This document shows positions 52,761-61,809 of a DNA stretch of 64,000 nt, in pieces. Origin of the DNA: Nocardiopsis ganjiahuensis DSM 45031. GTDB lineage: Bacteria > Actinomycetota > Actinomycetes > Streptosporangiales > Streptosporangiaceae. Positions within the stretch are counted from its first letter, which is position 1. The number at the start of each line of letters is the position of its first letter. The stretch is taken from contig NZ_ANBA01000011.1 in the NCBI RefSeq assembly GCF_000341085.1, positions 248,001 through 312,000 of the forward strand, written 5' to 3'. A program made the position numbers and the translations under genes. The notes beneath the pieces are model-generated. The model did not search any database and was not told where the DNA came from. It saw nothing but the letters and a program-made list of their open reading frames with translations.

Positions 52761-54161
52761 TCAGCCCACGATCGGGCGTTCCTCGGGGAGTTCGTAGGCC
52801 CGGCCGCGCCTGCGCATGGCCAGTGCCGACGCCAGGGTGATGGGGCCGATCCGCCCGACGAACATCAGGAACACCAGGAGCAGCTGCCCGGAGGCCGGCA
52901 GGTCACCGGTGATGCCGGTGGAGAGTCCGACGGTGGCGAAGGCCGAGGTGGCCTCGAAGAGGATCTGGTCCAGTGTGAACGGGGTGATCGTCATCAGGAC
53001 CAGCGTCGCGGACAGCACCAGCCCCAGTGACAGCACCACGACGGTGGTGGCCTGTGTCACCGTGGCCTGGCTCAGCCGCCGGCCGGCCGCGTGCACCGTG
53101 GGCTCGCCCCGCACGTTGGCGTGGACCACCAGGAGCAGGATCGCGAACGTGGTCACCTTGATGCCGCCGGCGGTGCCCGCGCTGCCGCCCCCGATGAACA
53201 TCAGGATGTCCGTGGCCAGGAGCGTCTGGGTGTTCATCGCGCCGAAGTCCAGGCTGTTGAACCCGGCGGTGCGCGGCATGACGGCCTGGAAGAAGCCGGT
53301 CAGCAGCTTCTCCCTCAGGTTCAGCGCGCCCATGGTGGCCGGGTTGTTCCACTCCGTGGCCAGGAAGGCCGCCATACCGATCAGCAGCAGGGCCGCGGAC
53401 ATCCCCATCGTGATCTTGGCGTGCACCGACCAGTGGCGGGGCTCCCCCCGGCGCCGGGAGAACCGCCACAGCTCCACCCACATCGGGAATCCGAGACCGC
53501 CGGCGATGACGGCGAGGGCGATGGGCACCGTGATCCACGGGTCCGTGGCGAACCCCACCATGCTGTCGGAGTAGAGGGAGAACCCGGCGTTGTTGAACGC
53601 GGAGACCGAGTGGAAGGTCCCGGTGTACAGGGCTTCGGGGAAGGTCAGGTCGTAGGCGAGCCACCAGCGCACGGTGAGCACGGCCAGCAGCGCGCCCTCG
53701 AACAGGAGGGTCACCCAGAGCACCCCGGTGACCAGTTGGCGCACCTCGCCCAGGGAGACCCCCTTGGCCTCCGAGCCGGTGTAGACGGCCATCCGCAGGC
53801 CGAGTCGGCGTCCCACCACCAGCGCCAGCACCGTGGCCAGGGCCATCACCCCGAAACCGCCGACCTGGATCAGCAGGAGGACCACCACCTCGCCCGGCGT
53901 CGACCAGTACGCGGAGGTGTCCTCCACCACCAGCCCCGTCACGCTGGCGGCCGAGGCGGCGGTGAACAGTGCCGTGAGCGGGGGAGCGGACTCACCGCTC
54001 TCGGTGGCTCCGGGCAGCGACAGGAGCCCGGTGCCCGTCAGCACCAGGGCGGCGAAGGCCACCACGGTGAACTGCGGAGGGCTCGCCCAGAACCATCTCC
54101 GCCGCCGGTGCCGCCAACGGGACCACCGCGGCCCCGGACGGAGGCGTCGACCGGGGATCAC
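52761..54161 (-). CDS. trkH: Trk-type potassium transporter, channel subunit
   Basis: TrkH/KtrB proteins form the K+ channel of Trk/Ktr uptake. The 466-residue protein has four repeated helix-pore-helix units, with filter turns in TAASAASVTGL, HSVSAFNNAGFSL, MPRTAGFNSLD and FEATSAFATVGLSTG, and about eight long membrane helices. The GTG start overlaps the stop of the KdpE-like gene as GTGA, so it is made together with the response regulator. No trkA/ktrA gene is adjacent. The N-terminus is strongly basic. Confidence 0.92.
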   Translation of the reverse strand: MIPGRRLRPGPRWSRWRHRRRRWFWASPPQFTVVAFAALVLTGTGLLSLPGATESGESAPPLTALFTAASAASVTGLVVEDTSAYWSTPGEVVVLLLIQVGGFGVMALATVLALVVGRRLGLRMAVYTGSEAKGVSLGEVRQLVTGVLWVTLLFEGALLAVLTVRWWLAYDLTFPEALYTGTFHSVSAFNNAGFSLYSDSMVGFATDPWITVPIALAVIAGGLGFPMWVELWRFSRRRGEPRHWSVHAKITMGMSAALLLIGMAAFLATEWNNPATMGALNLREKLLTGFFQAVMPRTAGFNSLDFGAMNTQTLLATDILMFIGGGSAGTAGGIKVTTFAILLLVVHANVRGEPTVHAAGRRLSQATVTQATTVVVLSLGLVLSATLVLMTITPFTLDQILFEATSAFATVGLSTGITGDLPASGQLLLVFLMFVGRIGPITLASALAMRRRGRAYELPEERPIVG

Positions 54162-54865
54162 GCGTCCTCCCCCGGAGCGAACCGGTAGCCCAGGCCGGGT
54201 TCGGTGAGGAAGTAGCGGGGGCGGGGCGGGTCCGGCTCCAGCTTCTGCCGGATCTTGGTCATGAACACCCGCAGGTAGTTGGTCTCCCGGCCGTAGTTGG
54301 GCCCCCAGACCTCCTGGAGCAGCTGCCGGTGGGTGACGAGTCGGCCGCGGTTGCGCACCAGCACCTCCACGATGTGCCACTGGCGGGGGGTCAGCTGCAC
54401 CGTCTCCCCACCCCTGGTGATCTGCTGGGCGGCCAGGTCGATGGTGAAGTCCTCCGTCACCACCGAGACCTTCTCCTCCGACGGCGCCGTCCTGCGCATC
54501 GCCGCGCGGATCCGGGCGAACAGTTCGTCCATCCCGAACGGTTTGACGACGTAGTCGTCGGCACCCAGGTCCAGGGCCTGGACCTTCATCGGCTCCGTGT
54601 CCCGGCCGGACAGCACCACGACGGGGACCTCCGTCCAGCCGCGCAGCCCCCGGAGCACGTCCAGGCCGCTCATCTTCGGCAGGCCCAGGTCCAGCAGCAC
54701 CAGGTCGGGGCGGTGGTGGGCCACGAGTCTGAGCGCGTGCTCCCCGGTGTCGGAGAGCAGGGGGGTGTACCCCCTCGCCCGCAGGTTGAGGTCGAGGGCT
54801 CTGAGCAGACGGGGGTCGTCGTCGACGACCAGGACCACCGGCGCGGCGGTGTTCCGCTCGTTCAT
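54158..54865 (-). CDS. KdpE-like response regulator
   Basis: This 235-residue OmpR/PhoB-family regulator has a receiver at 1-120 (VLVVDDDPRLLRALDLNLRARGY, phospho-acceptor Asp in LVLLDLGLPKMSG, Lys in VVKPFGMDEL) and a winged helix at 140-230 (LTPRQWHIVEVLVRNRGRLVTHRQLLQEVWG, then YLRVFMTKIRQKLE and GLGYRF). It closely resembles KdpE. It is coupled to trkH rather than to a kdpFABC operon and is divergent from the KdpD kinase gene. Confidence 0.9.
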   Translation of the reverse strand: MNERNTAAPVVLVVDDDPRLLRALDLNLRARGYTPLLSDTGEHALRLVAHHRPDLVLLDLGLPKMSGLDVLRGLRGWTEVPVVVLSGRDTEPMKVQALDLGADDYVVKPFGMDELFARIRAAMRRTAPSEEKVSVVTEDFTIDLAAQQITRGGETVQLTPRQWHIVEVLVRNRGRLVTHRQLLQEVWGPNYGRETNYLRVFMTKIRQKLEPDPPRPRYFLTEPGLGYRFAPGEDA

Positions 54866-55168
54866 ACGGGTCCGTTCTGTGCCGTGTCAGCGCGTTCTTC
54901 CCTCAGCGGGCGCCTGAACTGGGTTTTCGTCTTTTCGTCCGACATCACGATGGTAGGAGGGGGAGCCCCCGCGGAGCCCGGGGCACACCCGAGGGGTCCT
55001 GCGGGTCAGCACGGACGCCGCGGTCGACTATGCGCCGGCACGGAGCCCGGACGGTGTCCGGGTAGCGCTCCGTTAGCGCCAACCCGAGGGGATTTAGCGG
55101 ACAGTTAGCGCCAATGAGCCCCAAAACACCCGATGACCAGTGAGGATGGTTTCCGAGGAGGTACCGCT
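54866..55168. promoter_or_regulatory. Divergent promoter region, KdpE-TrkH and KdpD
   Basis: These 303 bases hold both promoters and the phased repeats listed at 55061-55114. No gene is supported inside. Confidence 0.5.
55061..55114 (+). promoter_or_regulatory. Phased direct repeats, likely KdpE binding sites
   Basis: Four copies of a TTAGCG-type element have their TAGCG cores at 55063, 55074, 55095 and 55106. The second and fourth are identical over 11 bases (GTTAGCGCCAA). The steps are 11, 21 and 11 bases, so all lie on one face of the helix. OmpR/PhoB-family regulators bind direct repeats with an 11-base period. Confidence 0.7.
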
Positions 55169-57733
55169 GTGACACGTGGGAGCTTGCGGGTCTATCTGGG
55201 GGCGGCACCCGGGGTGGGCAAGACCTACCGGATGCTGGACGAGGCCCATCGGCGCCGTGACCGGGGCGCGGACGTGGTCGTGGGGTACGTGGAGTGCCAC
55301 GGCCGGGTGATGACCGAGGCGATGATCGACGACCTGGAGGTGGTCGCGCGCACCCGGATCACCCACGAGGGGCGCTCCTTCGAGGAGATGGACCTGGACG
55401 CGGTCCTGGAACGCCGCCCCCAGGTGGTCCTGGTGGACGAACTGGCGCACAGCAACGTGCCCGGCAGCCGCAACGCCAAGCGGTGGCAGGACATCGAGGC
55501 GCTTCTGGACGCCGGTGTCACCGTGCTGTCCACACTCAACATCCAGCACCTGGAGTCCCTCAACGACGTCGTGGAACGCGTCACCGGGATCCGCCAGAGC
55601 GAGACCGTGCCCGACGCGTGGGTGCGCGCCGCCGAGCAGATCGAACTCGTCGACATGACCCCCGAGGCCCTGCGCAAGCGGCTCGCGCACGGCAACGTCT
55701 ACCGCCCGGAGAAGATCGACGTCTCCCTGGGCAACTACTTCCGCAGCGGCAACCTGTCCGCCCTGCGGGAGCTGGCCCTGCTCTGGCTGGCGGGCCGGGT
55801 CGAGGACGAACTGGAGAGCTACCGCAGCGACCACGGTGTGACCGACACCTGGGAGACACGGGAGCGGGTCGTGGTCGCGCTCACCGGCGGCCCCGAGGGC
55901 GAGACGCTCCTGCGCCGTGCGGGCCGCATCGCCCGACGCGGCAGGGGTGCGGACCTCCTGGCCGTCCACGTGGCCCGCAGCGACGGCCTGACCGGCGCCG
56001 ACCCCGCCCTGCTGGCGAGGCAACGCGTCCTGGTGGAGCACCTGGGAGGCACCTACCACCAGGTGCTGGGTGAGGACGTGGCCCGTTCGCTGATCGCGTT
56101 CGCACGCGGTGTCAACGCCACCCAGCTGGTGCTCGGAGCCAGCCGCCGGGGCCGGATCGCCCGGTTGTTCTCCCCCGGCATCGGGGCCGCCACGACCTCC
56201 CTGTCCGGACCGATCGACGTCCACCTGGTCACCCACGAACACACGGGCGTGCGACCCGCCGCGGGCCCCGGGAGCACGGTCTCCCGGGGCCGCAGGCCGG
56301 CCGCCTGCGCGCTGGGTCTGCTGGGCCTGCTCCTGGTGGGGTTCGGGGTGGGCACCCCGGCGGGCGAGGTCTACCTGAGCAGCGCGATCGTCCTGGTGTT
56401 CGCCACGGTGACGGTGGTCGCCCTCGTCGGGGGGATGCGGCCCGCACTGCTGACCTCGGTCAGCGGCTTCGCCGTACTCAACCTCCTCTACACCGAGCCC
56501 TACCTCACCCTCACCGTCGCCAACGTGCAGAGCCTCCTGGCCCTGGCGGGCTTCGTGGTCGTGGCGGTGTCGGTCAGCGTGGTGGTGGACCAGGCGGCGC
56601 GCCGTACCAGGGAGGCGGCACAGGCGGGAGCGGAAGCCCAGATCCTGGCGACCGTCGCGGGCAACGTCCTGCGGGGCTCGCGTCCGCTGGAGGCGCTGAT
56701 GGGGCGTCTTCGGGAGACCTTCTCCCTGACCTCGGTGGCCCTCCTCCAGCGCAGACCCGGTTTCTCCGCGCGGCCCGACCAGCGTCAGGACCGCCAGCAG
56801 TGGGAGGTGGTCGCCGCCGCGGGCGAGGACCACCCGCTCTCCCCTGCGGAGCGGGACACCGAGGTACCGGTGGACGACAACCTCACCCTGGTGCTGCGCG
56901 GCCGCCGGCTCGAGGCCGGAGACCGCAGGATCGTCGAGGTCTTCGCCGCACAGGCCGCCATCGCCCTGCGCCAGGAGCGGTTGGAGCGGGAGGCGGCCTC
57001 GGCCAGACCGCTGGCGGAGGCCGACCGGATGCGCACGGCCCTGCTCTCGGCGGTCAGCCACGACCTCCGGGCGCCGTTGGCTTCGGCGAAGGCGGCGGTG
57101 ACCAGTCTGCGCAGCCGCGAGGTGCGCTTCAGCGACCAGGACCGGGACGGGCTCCTGGCCATGGCGGACGAGTCCCTGGACCAGCTGACCAGCCTCGTGA
57201 CCGACCTGCTGGACATGAGCCGCCTCCAGGCGGGGGTGCTGGGGGTGACCGCGTGTCCGCTGCAGCTGCGGGAGTCCGTGTTCTCCGCGTTGGGCCAACT
57301 GGACGGGGACGCGGGGTCGAGGGTGCGGGTCCTGGTCCCGGAGGAGCTGCCGGAGGCGCTCGCCGACGCGGGACTGCTCGACCGGGTGCTGGTCAACATC
57401 GTCGGCAACGCCCTGCGGTTCAGCCCCGAGGACCGGCCGCCGACCGTCACCGCGTCCTGGAGCGGGGACCGAATCGAGCTGCTGGTGGCCGACCACGGTC
57501 CCGGAGTCGCGGAGGAGGACCGGCAGAACATGTTCGTGCCGTTCCAGCGGCTGGGCGACACCGACAACCACAGCGGCCTCGGGCTGGGCCTGGCCCTGTC
57601 CCAAGGGCTGGCCGAGGCCATGGGCGGTTCCCTGGAGGCCGACTCCACGCCCGGCGGCGGGCTGACGATGCGGTTGACGCTGCGGGTCCCGGAGTGCGTG
57701 CGCGGCGCGGCCGTCCCGGAGGCCGACCGCTGA
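55169..57733 (+). CDS. kdpD: KdpD-like sensor histidine kinase
   Basis: KdpD senses K+ limitation and osmotic stress and phosphorylates KdpE. The 854-residue protein has the KdpD N-domain with a P-loop, YLGAAPGVGKTYRMLDEAH (about 9-27), VDELAHSNVPGSRN, and a universal-stress-type domain at about 225-360. Four membrane helices lie at about 374-477, then a GAF region. The kinase core has SHDLRAPLASAK (phospho-His), NIVGNALRFSP, DHGPGV and GLGLGLALSQG. The GTG at 55169 has GAGGAGG 7 bases upstream. The kdpFABC pump genes are not nearby; the regulator partner and trkH are divergent. Confidence 0.93.
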   Translation: MTRGSLRVYLGAAPGVGKTYRMLDEAHRRRDRGADVVVGYVECHGRVMTEAMIDDLEVVARTRITHEGRSFEEMDLDAVLERRPQVVLVDELAHSNVPGSRNAKRWQDIEALLDAGVTVLSTLNIQHLESLNDVVERVTGIRQSETVPDAWVRAAEQIELVDMTPEALRKRLAHGNVYRPEKIDVSLGNYFRSGNLSALRELALLWLAGRVEDELESYRSDHGVTDTWETRERVVVALTGGPEGETLLRRAGRIARRGRGADLLAVHVARSDGLTGADPALLARQRVLVEHLGGTYHQVLGEDVARSLIAFARGVNATQLVLGASRRGRIARLFSPGIGAATTSLSGPIDVHLVTHEHTGVRPAAGPGSTVSRGRRPAACALGLLGLLLVGFGVGTPAGEVYLSSAIVLVFATVTVVALVGGMRPALLTSVSGFAVLNLLYTEPYLTLTVANVQSLLALAGFVVVAVSVSVVVDQAARRTREAAQAGAEAQILATVAGNVLRGSRPLEALMGRLRETFSLTSVALLQRRPGFSARPDQRQDRQQWEVVAAAGEDHPLSPAERDTEVPVDDNLTLVLRGRRLEAGDRRIVEVFAAQAAIALRQERLEREAASARPLAEADRMRTALLSAVSHDLRAPLASAKAAVTSLRSREVRFSDQDRDGLLAMADESLDQLTSLVTDLLDMSRLQAGVLGVTACPLQLRESVFSALGQLDGDAGSRVRVLVPEELPEALADAGLLDRVLVNIVGNALRFSPEDRPPTVTASWSGDRIELLVADHGPGVAEEDRQNMFVPFQRLGDTDNHSGLGLGLALSQGLAEAMGGSLEADSTPGGGLTMRLTLRVPECVRGAAVPEADR

Positions 57734-57739
57734 CAGCGG

Positions 57740-57778
57740 CGCCCCCGGTTGTCCACAGGCTGTGGACAACCGGGGGCG
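57740..57778 (+). terminator. Terminator of kdpD containing two inverted DnaA-box-like sequences
   Basis: A perfect 18-bp inverted repeat (57740-57757 and 57761-57778, 3-base loop GGC) starts 6 bases after the stop. Each arm includes TTGTCCACA, the preferred DnaA box of high-GC actinobacteria. Since M3 peptidase is convergent, the hairpin may serve both genes. Confidence 0.85.
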
Positions 57779-57833
57779 AAAGAAGGCCGGCGGCCCGGCC
57801 CCGCGCGCCGGAGCGGGGCCCGGGCCCGGTGTC

Positions 57834-59804
57834 CTAGTGGAGGCCCTTGCGGGTGAGCAGGGGGTCCATCCCGGGCTCGCGGCCCAGGAAGTCGGTGACG
57901 GCCGCCATCGGGTCGACGCTGCCGCCGAGGGACAGCACCTTCTCACGGAAGGCGTCGCCGCCCGCGCGGGTGAGGCCGCCGTTCTCCTTGAACCACTCGA
58001 CGCTCTCGGCGTCCAGGACCTCGCTCCACACGTAGGAGTAGTAGCCCGCGCTGTAGCCGTCGTCGGAGAAGATGTGCTGGAAGTACGTGCTCCGGTAGCG
58101 GGGGCGCACCAGCGGGTGCAGGACGCCGGCGGCCTCGAGGGCCTCGGCCTCGAAGGACGCGGGGTCCTCCACGGTCTCCCCGGGGGCCAGGCGGTGCCAG
58201 GCCCAGTCGAGCAGCGCCGCGGCGAGGTACTCGAAGGTGCCGAAGCCCTGGTTGAACTGGCCGGCGGCGGTCAGCCGCCCCACCAGCTCGGCGGGCACCG
58301 GCTCACCGGTCTCGTGGTGCCTGGCGTAGTTGGACAGGACCTCCGGCCAGAGCGCCCACATCTCGTTGACCTGCGAGGGGAACTCCACGAAGTCGCGGGG
58401 CACGCTGGTGCCCTCGACCCGGGGGAAGCGCACCGCGGACAACAGCCCGTGGATGGCGTGGCCGAACTCGTGGAAGGCCGTCTCGACCTCGTCGAAGGTG
58501 AGCAGGGTGGGCCCGGACACCGGCTTGGTGACGTTCAGGTTGTTGACCACCACCGGCTTCTCGTCCAGGAGGAAGGACTGATCGACGAGGTTGTGCATCC
58601 ACGCGCCGCCGCGCTTGGTCGGGCGGGCGTAGGGGTCCAGCAGGAACAGGCCCAGGGCGGTGCCGTCCTCGTCGAAGACCTCCCAGACGCGCATGTCGGG
58701 GTGGTAGCCCGCGAGGTCGGTGCGCTCGGTGAAGGTGATCCCGTAGAGCAGGGTCGCGGCGTGGAAGACGCCGTCCTCGATCACCCGGCCGAGTTCGAAG
58801 TAGGGCCGCAGCACGCTCTCGTCGAAGTCGTAGCGGGCCCGGCGCACCTGCTCGGTGTAGAAGGGCCAGTCCCACGGCTCGATGTCGTGTCCGGCGTGTT
58901 CGGCGAGGACCCGGGCCTCCTTCTCGACGTTGCGGCGGGCCGGGCCGACCAGCTGTCCGAGCCGCTCCTCGACCGCCTCGACGGTCTTGGCGGTCTGGTC
59001 GGCGACCTTGTAGGCCGCGTGGTCGGGGTACCCCAGCAGCTTCGCCCGCTCCGCCCGGATCGCGGCCGTGCGGGCGGCGATCTCCAGGTTCTCCGGGGCG
59101 CGCTCGGCGCTCAGGGTGTACAGGCGCTCGCGGACGGCCCGGTTCGTGAGCTGGGCCAGCGCGGGCTGCACGGTGGTGTTCAGCAGCGGAAGGACGTACT
59201 CGTCGTCCTGCTTGATCGCGCTGATCCAGGCCTCGTCCAGGCCGTCGAGGTCGGTGGCGTCCGTCGTGACGAGGGCGGCCTCGCCGGTCGCCCGGACGAC
59301 GTTGCGCGAGAACTCCGTGCCGAGCTCGGCGAGTCGGGCGTTGAGCTCGCGGAGCCGCTCCTGTTCCTCGTCGCCGAGGTCGGCCCCGGCCTTGACGAAG
59401 TCGAGGCGGTACCGCTCCAGCAGCCAGGCCTCCTGGGGGTCGTCGGTGGTGACCTGCTGGATGCGCGCCCACAGGTCGCGGTTGAGGGAGACGGCGTCCC
59501 GGTGCCGGGCGGCGCGGGGGACGAGCTCCTGCTCGATCTCACGGATGCCGTCGGTGGCGTCGGAGCTGGTCAGGGTGTGCAGGACGGTCTCGACCCGCTT
59601 GAGGGTGGCGCCGGAGCGCTCCAGCGCGGCGATGGTGTTGTCGAAGGTCGCGGGCTCCGGGTTGTTCGCGATCGCGTCGACCTCGGCGAGGTGCTCGGCC
59701 ACACCCTGCTCGAAGGCGGGCAGGTAGTGCTCCTCACGGACCGCAGCGAAGTCGGGAAGGCGGTAGGGCAGTTCGCTGGGTGACAGGAACGGGTTGGCGG
59801 TCAA
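57834..59804 (-). CDS. M3-family metallopeptidase (dipeptidyl carboxypeptidase type)
   Basis: This 656-residue zinc peptidase has the HEFGH motif at about 445-449 with the downstream Glu, and the usual family segments: NPFLSPSELPYRLPDF at the N-terminus, FLLDPYARPTKRGGAWM, and FPSQVNEMWALWPEVLSNYA. It probably trims oligopeptides in the cytoplasm, like E. coli Dcp or oligopeptidase A. There is no signal peptide. The TTG at 59804 is chosen because GAGGAG lies 9 bases upstream and the product then starts like other family members. Confidence 0.92.
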   Translation of the reverse strand: MTANPFLSPSELPYRLPDFAAVREEHYLPAFEQGVAEHLAEVDAIANNPEPATFDNTIAALERSGATLKRVETVLHTLTSSDATDGIREIEQELVPRAARHRDAVSLNRDLWARIQQVTTDDPQEAWLLERYRLDFVKAGADLGDEEQERLRELNARLAELGTEFSRNVVRATGEAALVTTDATDLDGLDEAWISAIKQDDEYVLPLLNTTVQPALAQLTNRAVRERLYTLSAERAPENLEIAARTAAIRAERAKLLGYPDHAAYKVADQTAKTVEAVEERLGQLVGPARRNVEKEARVLAEHAGHDIEPWDWPFYTEQVRRARYDFDESVLRPYFELGRVIEDGVFHAATLLYGITFTERTDLAGYHPDMRVWEVFDEDGTALGLFLLDPYARPTKRGGAWMHNLVDQSFLLDEKPVVVNNLNVTKPVSGPTLLTFDEVETAFHEFGHAIHGLLSAVRFPRVEGTSVPRDFVEFPSQVNEMWALWPEVLSNYARHHETGEPVPAELVGRLTAAGQFNQGFGTFEYLAAALLDWAWHRLAPGETVEDPASFEAEALEAAGVLHPLVRPRYRSTYFQHIFSDDGYSAGYYSYVWSEVLDAESVEWFKENGGLTRAGGDAFREKVLSLGGSVDPMAAVTDFLGREPGMDPLLTRKGLH

Positions 59805-59914
59805 GGGATGGTGCTCCTCGTCGATCAAGGTAGGTGGCTCGTGCCGTTCTACCGTGCCGCCGACGGCCTGTCACCCGTCAGCCGGGGCGGCCGCGCCGGA
59901 CCGCCCCGGTCCGC

Positions 59915-61453
59915 TCACTCCGACCCGATGACGTGCGGGTCCGGCAGCGGTTCCCGGGGATCGGTCATGGGCAGCTCGACGATGGGCACGTACCTCCCGG
60001 TCGCCTCGCCACCGCCCTCCGGGCTGTAGCTGAGGGTCCCTCCCCCGGCCTCGACGGCGTACGCGGAGTTGAGCAGCATCAGCCGGGACCTCACCTCCTC
60101 GGGGGTCGGCACGTCCTCCGTGCCCCCCTCCTCGGCGGTCATCCGCACCGCTCTGACGGCCACGGCCGCGGCGTCGTGGTTGACCAGCGCGTAGCCGTTG
60201 GCGAGCCCGCTGACCTGGCCCCCTTCGACATACCTCAGATAGGCGTCCCGGAACCTCGAGTACCCCCGCGGGACGACCTCCTCCCCGCTGGAGGTGCTCT
60301 GCCAGCGGGTGTCGATCCCGGACGCGTACACGAGGGTGATGTCGTTCGCCTCCAGGATCTTCATGGTCCTCTCGTCCTCGAGGATGCTCAGTCCGGTGAC
60401 CACGAACAGGATGCGCAGGGGTTCCTCGAACGTGCAGATCTCGGCGTCCAGGGCGTCCAGGAAGACGTCGAGGTCGGGGGCGCGACCAGCGAAGAGGACC
60501 GTGTTGACCTGGGTGCTGCACACGTTCCGGGCCACGTTCTGGAACAGCCCGCTGATCGGGGTGTCGCCGACGGTGGTCCCCCGGTAGGACTGGGTCGCCT
60601 CGTCGATGTGGTCCTGGAGGTGTTCGCGGTAGGCCTGGTACAGCGTGGAAGCGAAGAGGTCGTCGTTGGTGTCCTGCACGATCAGCGCCCGGACCGGGGA
60701 GGGGACGGCGTCGAGGTAGGCGCCGAGCGCCTTGATGTACTCGTTGTTGCTGGGAGCCGCCCGGATCACCCCGGGCAGGGCCGGGGCCTCCGGGTCACCG
60801 GCGTCGTCCAGCCCCCTGGGGCCGTGCGCCAGGCCGTCTGCGGTGACGGCGGAGGAGACCATGGGGATGTTGTGCGCGTTCAACCGTTCGGCGATGTCTC
60901 GCGTGCTCGGGATGCTCACCCCCATGCCGGTGACGGCGACCAGGGGCCGTTTCTCGTCCTCGGACATGGACACGAGGTCGTCCACGACGGGTCCCCACTG
61001 CTCCTGCTGGCTGCCCACGTTGGCCAGGACCAGCTGGATCTGCGGGAACTTGTCCCCGAAGCTCTGGCTGCTGTTGGCCCGCCGCACGGCGGTGTAGGCG
61101 CCCTCCAGCGAACGGAGCATCCGTTCCGCGTCCATCGGGCTGACCGAGTCGAAGGTCAGAATGCCGAGAAAGGCCACCCGGACCACGGGGGTCTCCCCCT
61201 GTCCCAGTTCCTCGACCCGGTCGTTCTCCTGCTTGATCTGGTTCTGGATCCGCTCGAACTGGGGGTGGAAGGAGTAGGAGCCGTCGGTGATTCCGATGCA
61301 CTGGCCGTCGATCTCCTGGACCCCGCTGTCAGGGCCTCCACAGGTGAACCGGTCCCAGAGGGCGACGGTGGTCGCGACAAGGGTGACGGCGAGCGCGCCC
61401 GCGAACCCCAGCAGCAAGGCTCGTTTCCAGTCCTTGCCGCCCGTGTCGGCCAT
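59915..61453 (-). CDS. Membrane-anchored type-1 periplasmic-binding-like protein
   Basis: This 512-residue protein has one N-terminal membrane helix (about 12-33) that lacks a lipobox, so it is probably anchored with the rest outside. The large domain has a type-1 periplasmic-binding layout, seen in VVRVAFLGILTFD, a LVAVTGMGVSIPSTRDIAERL segment, IPMVSSAVTAD, VRALIVQDTNDD and LRILFVVTGLSIL. Such domains bind amino acids or small ligands for transport or sensing, and no permease or kinase gene is adjacent. The ATG at 61453 has AAAGGAGAGG upstream. Confidence 0.75.
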   Translation of the reverse strand: MADTGGKDWKRALLLGFAGALAVTLVATTVALWDRFTCGGPDSGVQEIDGQCIGITDGSYSFHPQFERIQNQIKQENDRVEELGQGETPVVRVAFLGILTFDSVSPMDAERMLRSLEGAYTAVRRANSSQSFGDKFPQIQLVLANVGSQQEQWGPVVDDLVSMSEDEKRPLVAVTGMGVSIPSTRDIAERLNAHNIPMVSSAVTADGLAHGPRGLDDAGDPEAPALPGVIRAAPSNNEYIKALGAYLDAVPSPVRALIVQDTNDDLFASTLYQAYREHLQDHIDEATQSYRGTTVGDTPISGLFQNVARNVCSTQVNTVLFAGRAPDLDVFLDALDAEICTFEEPLRILFVVTGLSILEDERTMKILEANDITLVYASGIDTRWQSTSSGEEVVPRGYSRFRDAYLRYVEGGQVSGLANGYALVNHDAAAVAVRAVRMTAEEGGTEDVPTPEEVRSRLMLLNSAYAVEAGGGTLSYSPEGGGEATGRYVPIVELPMTDPREPLPDPHVIGSE

Positions 61454-61809
61454 CTGTGGTCACCTCTCCTTTGCCGGTCCGCGCACCCTGGCGGCGCGAC
61501 CGGTTCGCCCTCCAGCGGGTCTGCCCAGGGTCCCCCGTCAGACCGTCAAGGACTTATGATGCGCGTTTTTCCTCGATATATGAGCGGACTTATCTTTCGT
61601 GACGGAGGCGTTATAAGAATTCCCTCCCTTTTATCGCCGCGAATCACCGGAGTCACTTTTGAGACCCCGCGTCGGTTCCGGGACCTGACCGCTGAATCAG
61701 GTGCCCCGAACCGACGCCCCCGCCTCCTCACCTCTCGGACACCCCCACCCGAGCACCTTTCCGGCGCTCTGGTTTCATGACTGTGATCCAGCACGCACGG
61801 AGGTGTTGC
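61454..61809. promoter_or_regulatory. 356-base divergent region with AT-rich island
   Basis: Between 61545 and 61665 the sequence is far richer in A and T than the flanks (for example ATATATGAGC and GTTATAAGAATTC). It lies between the binding-protein gene and the ABC exporter operon, so it probably carries both promoters. Confidence 0.5.

Noticed and set aside
52816-53574. Plus-strand frames across trkH and long antisense frames opposite purA, purD, murA and nrdA
   Set aside because: They run opposite clearly coding, motif-bearing genes and have the low-complexity Ala/Arg/Gly/Pro composition of high-GC shadows.
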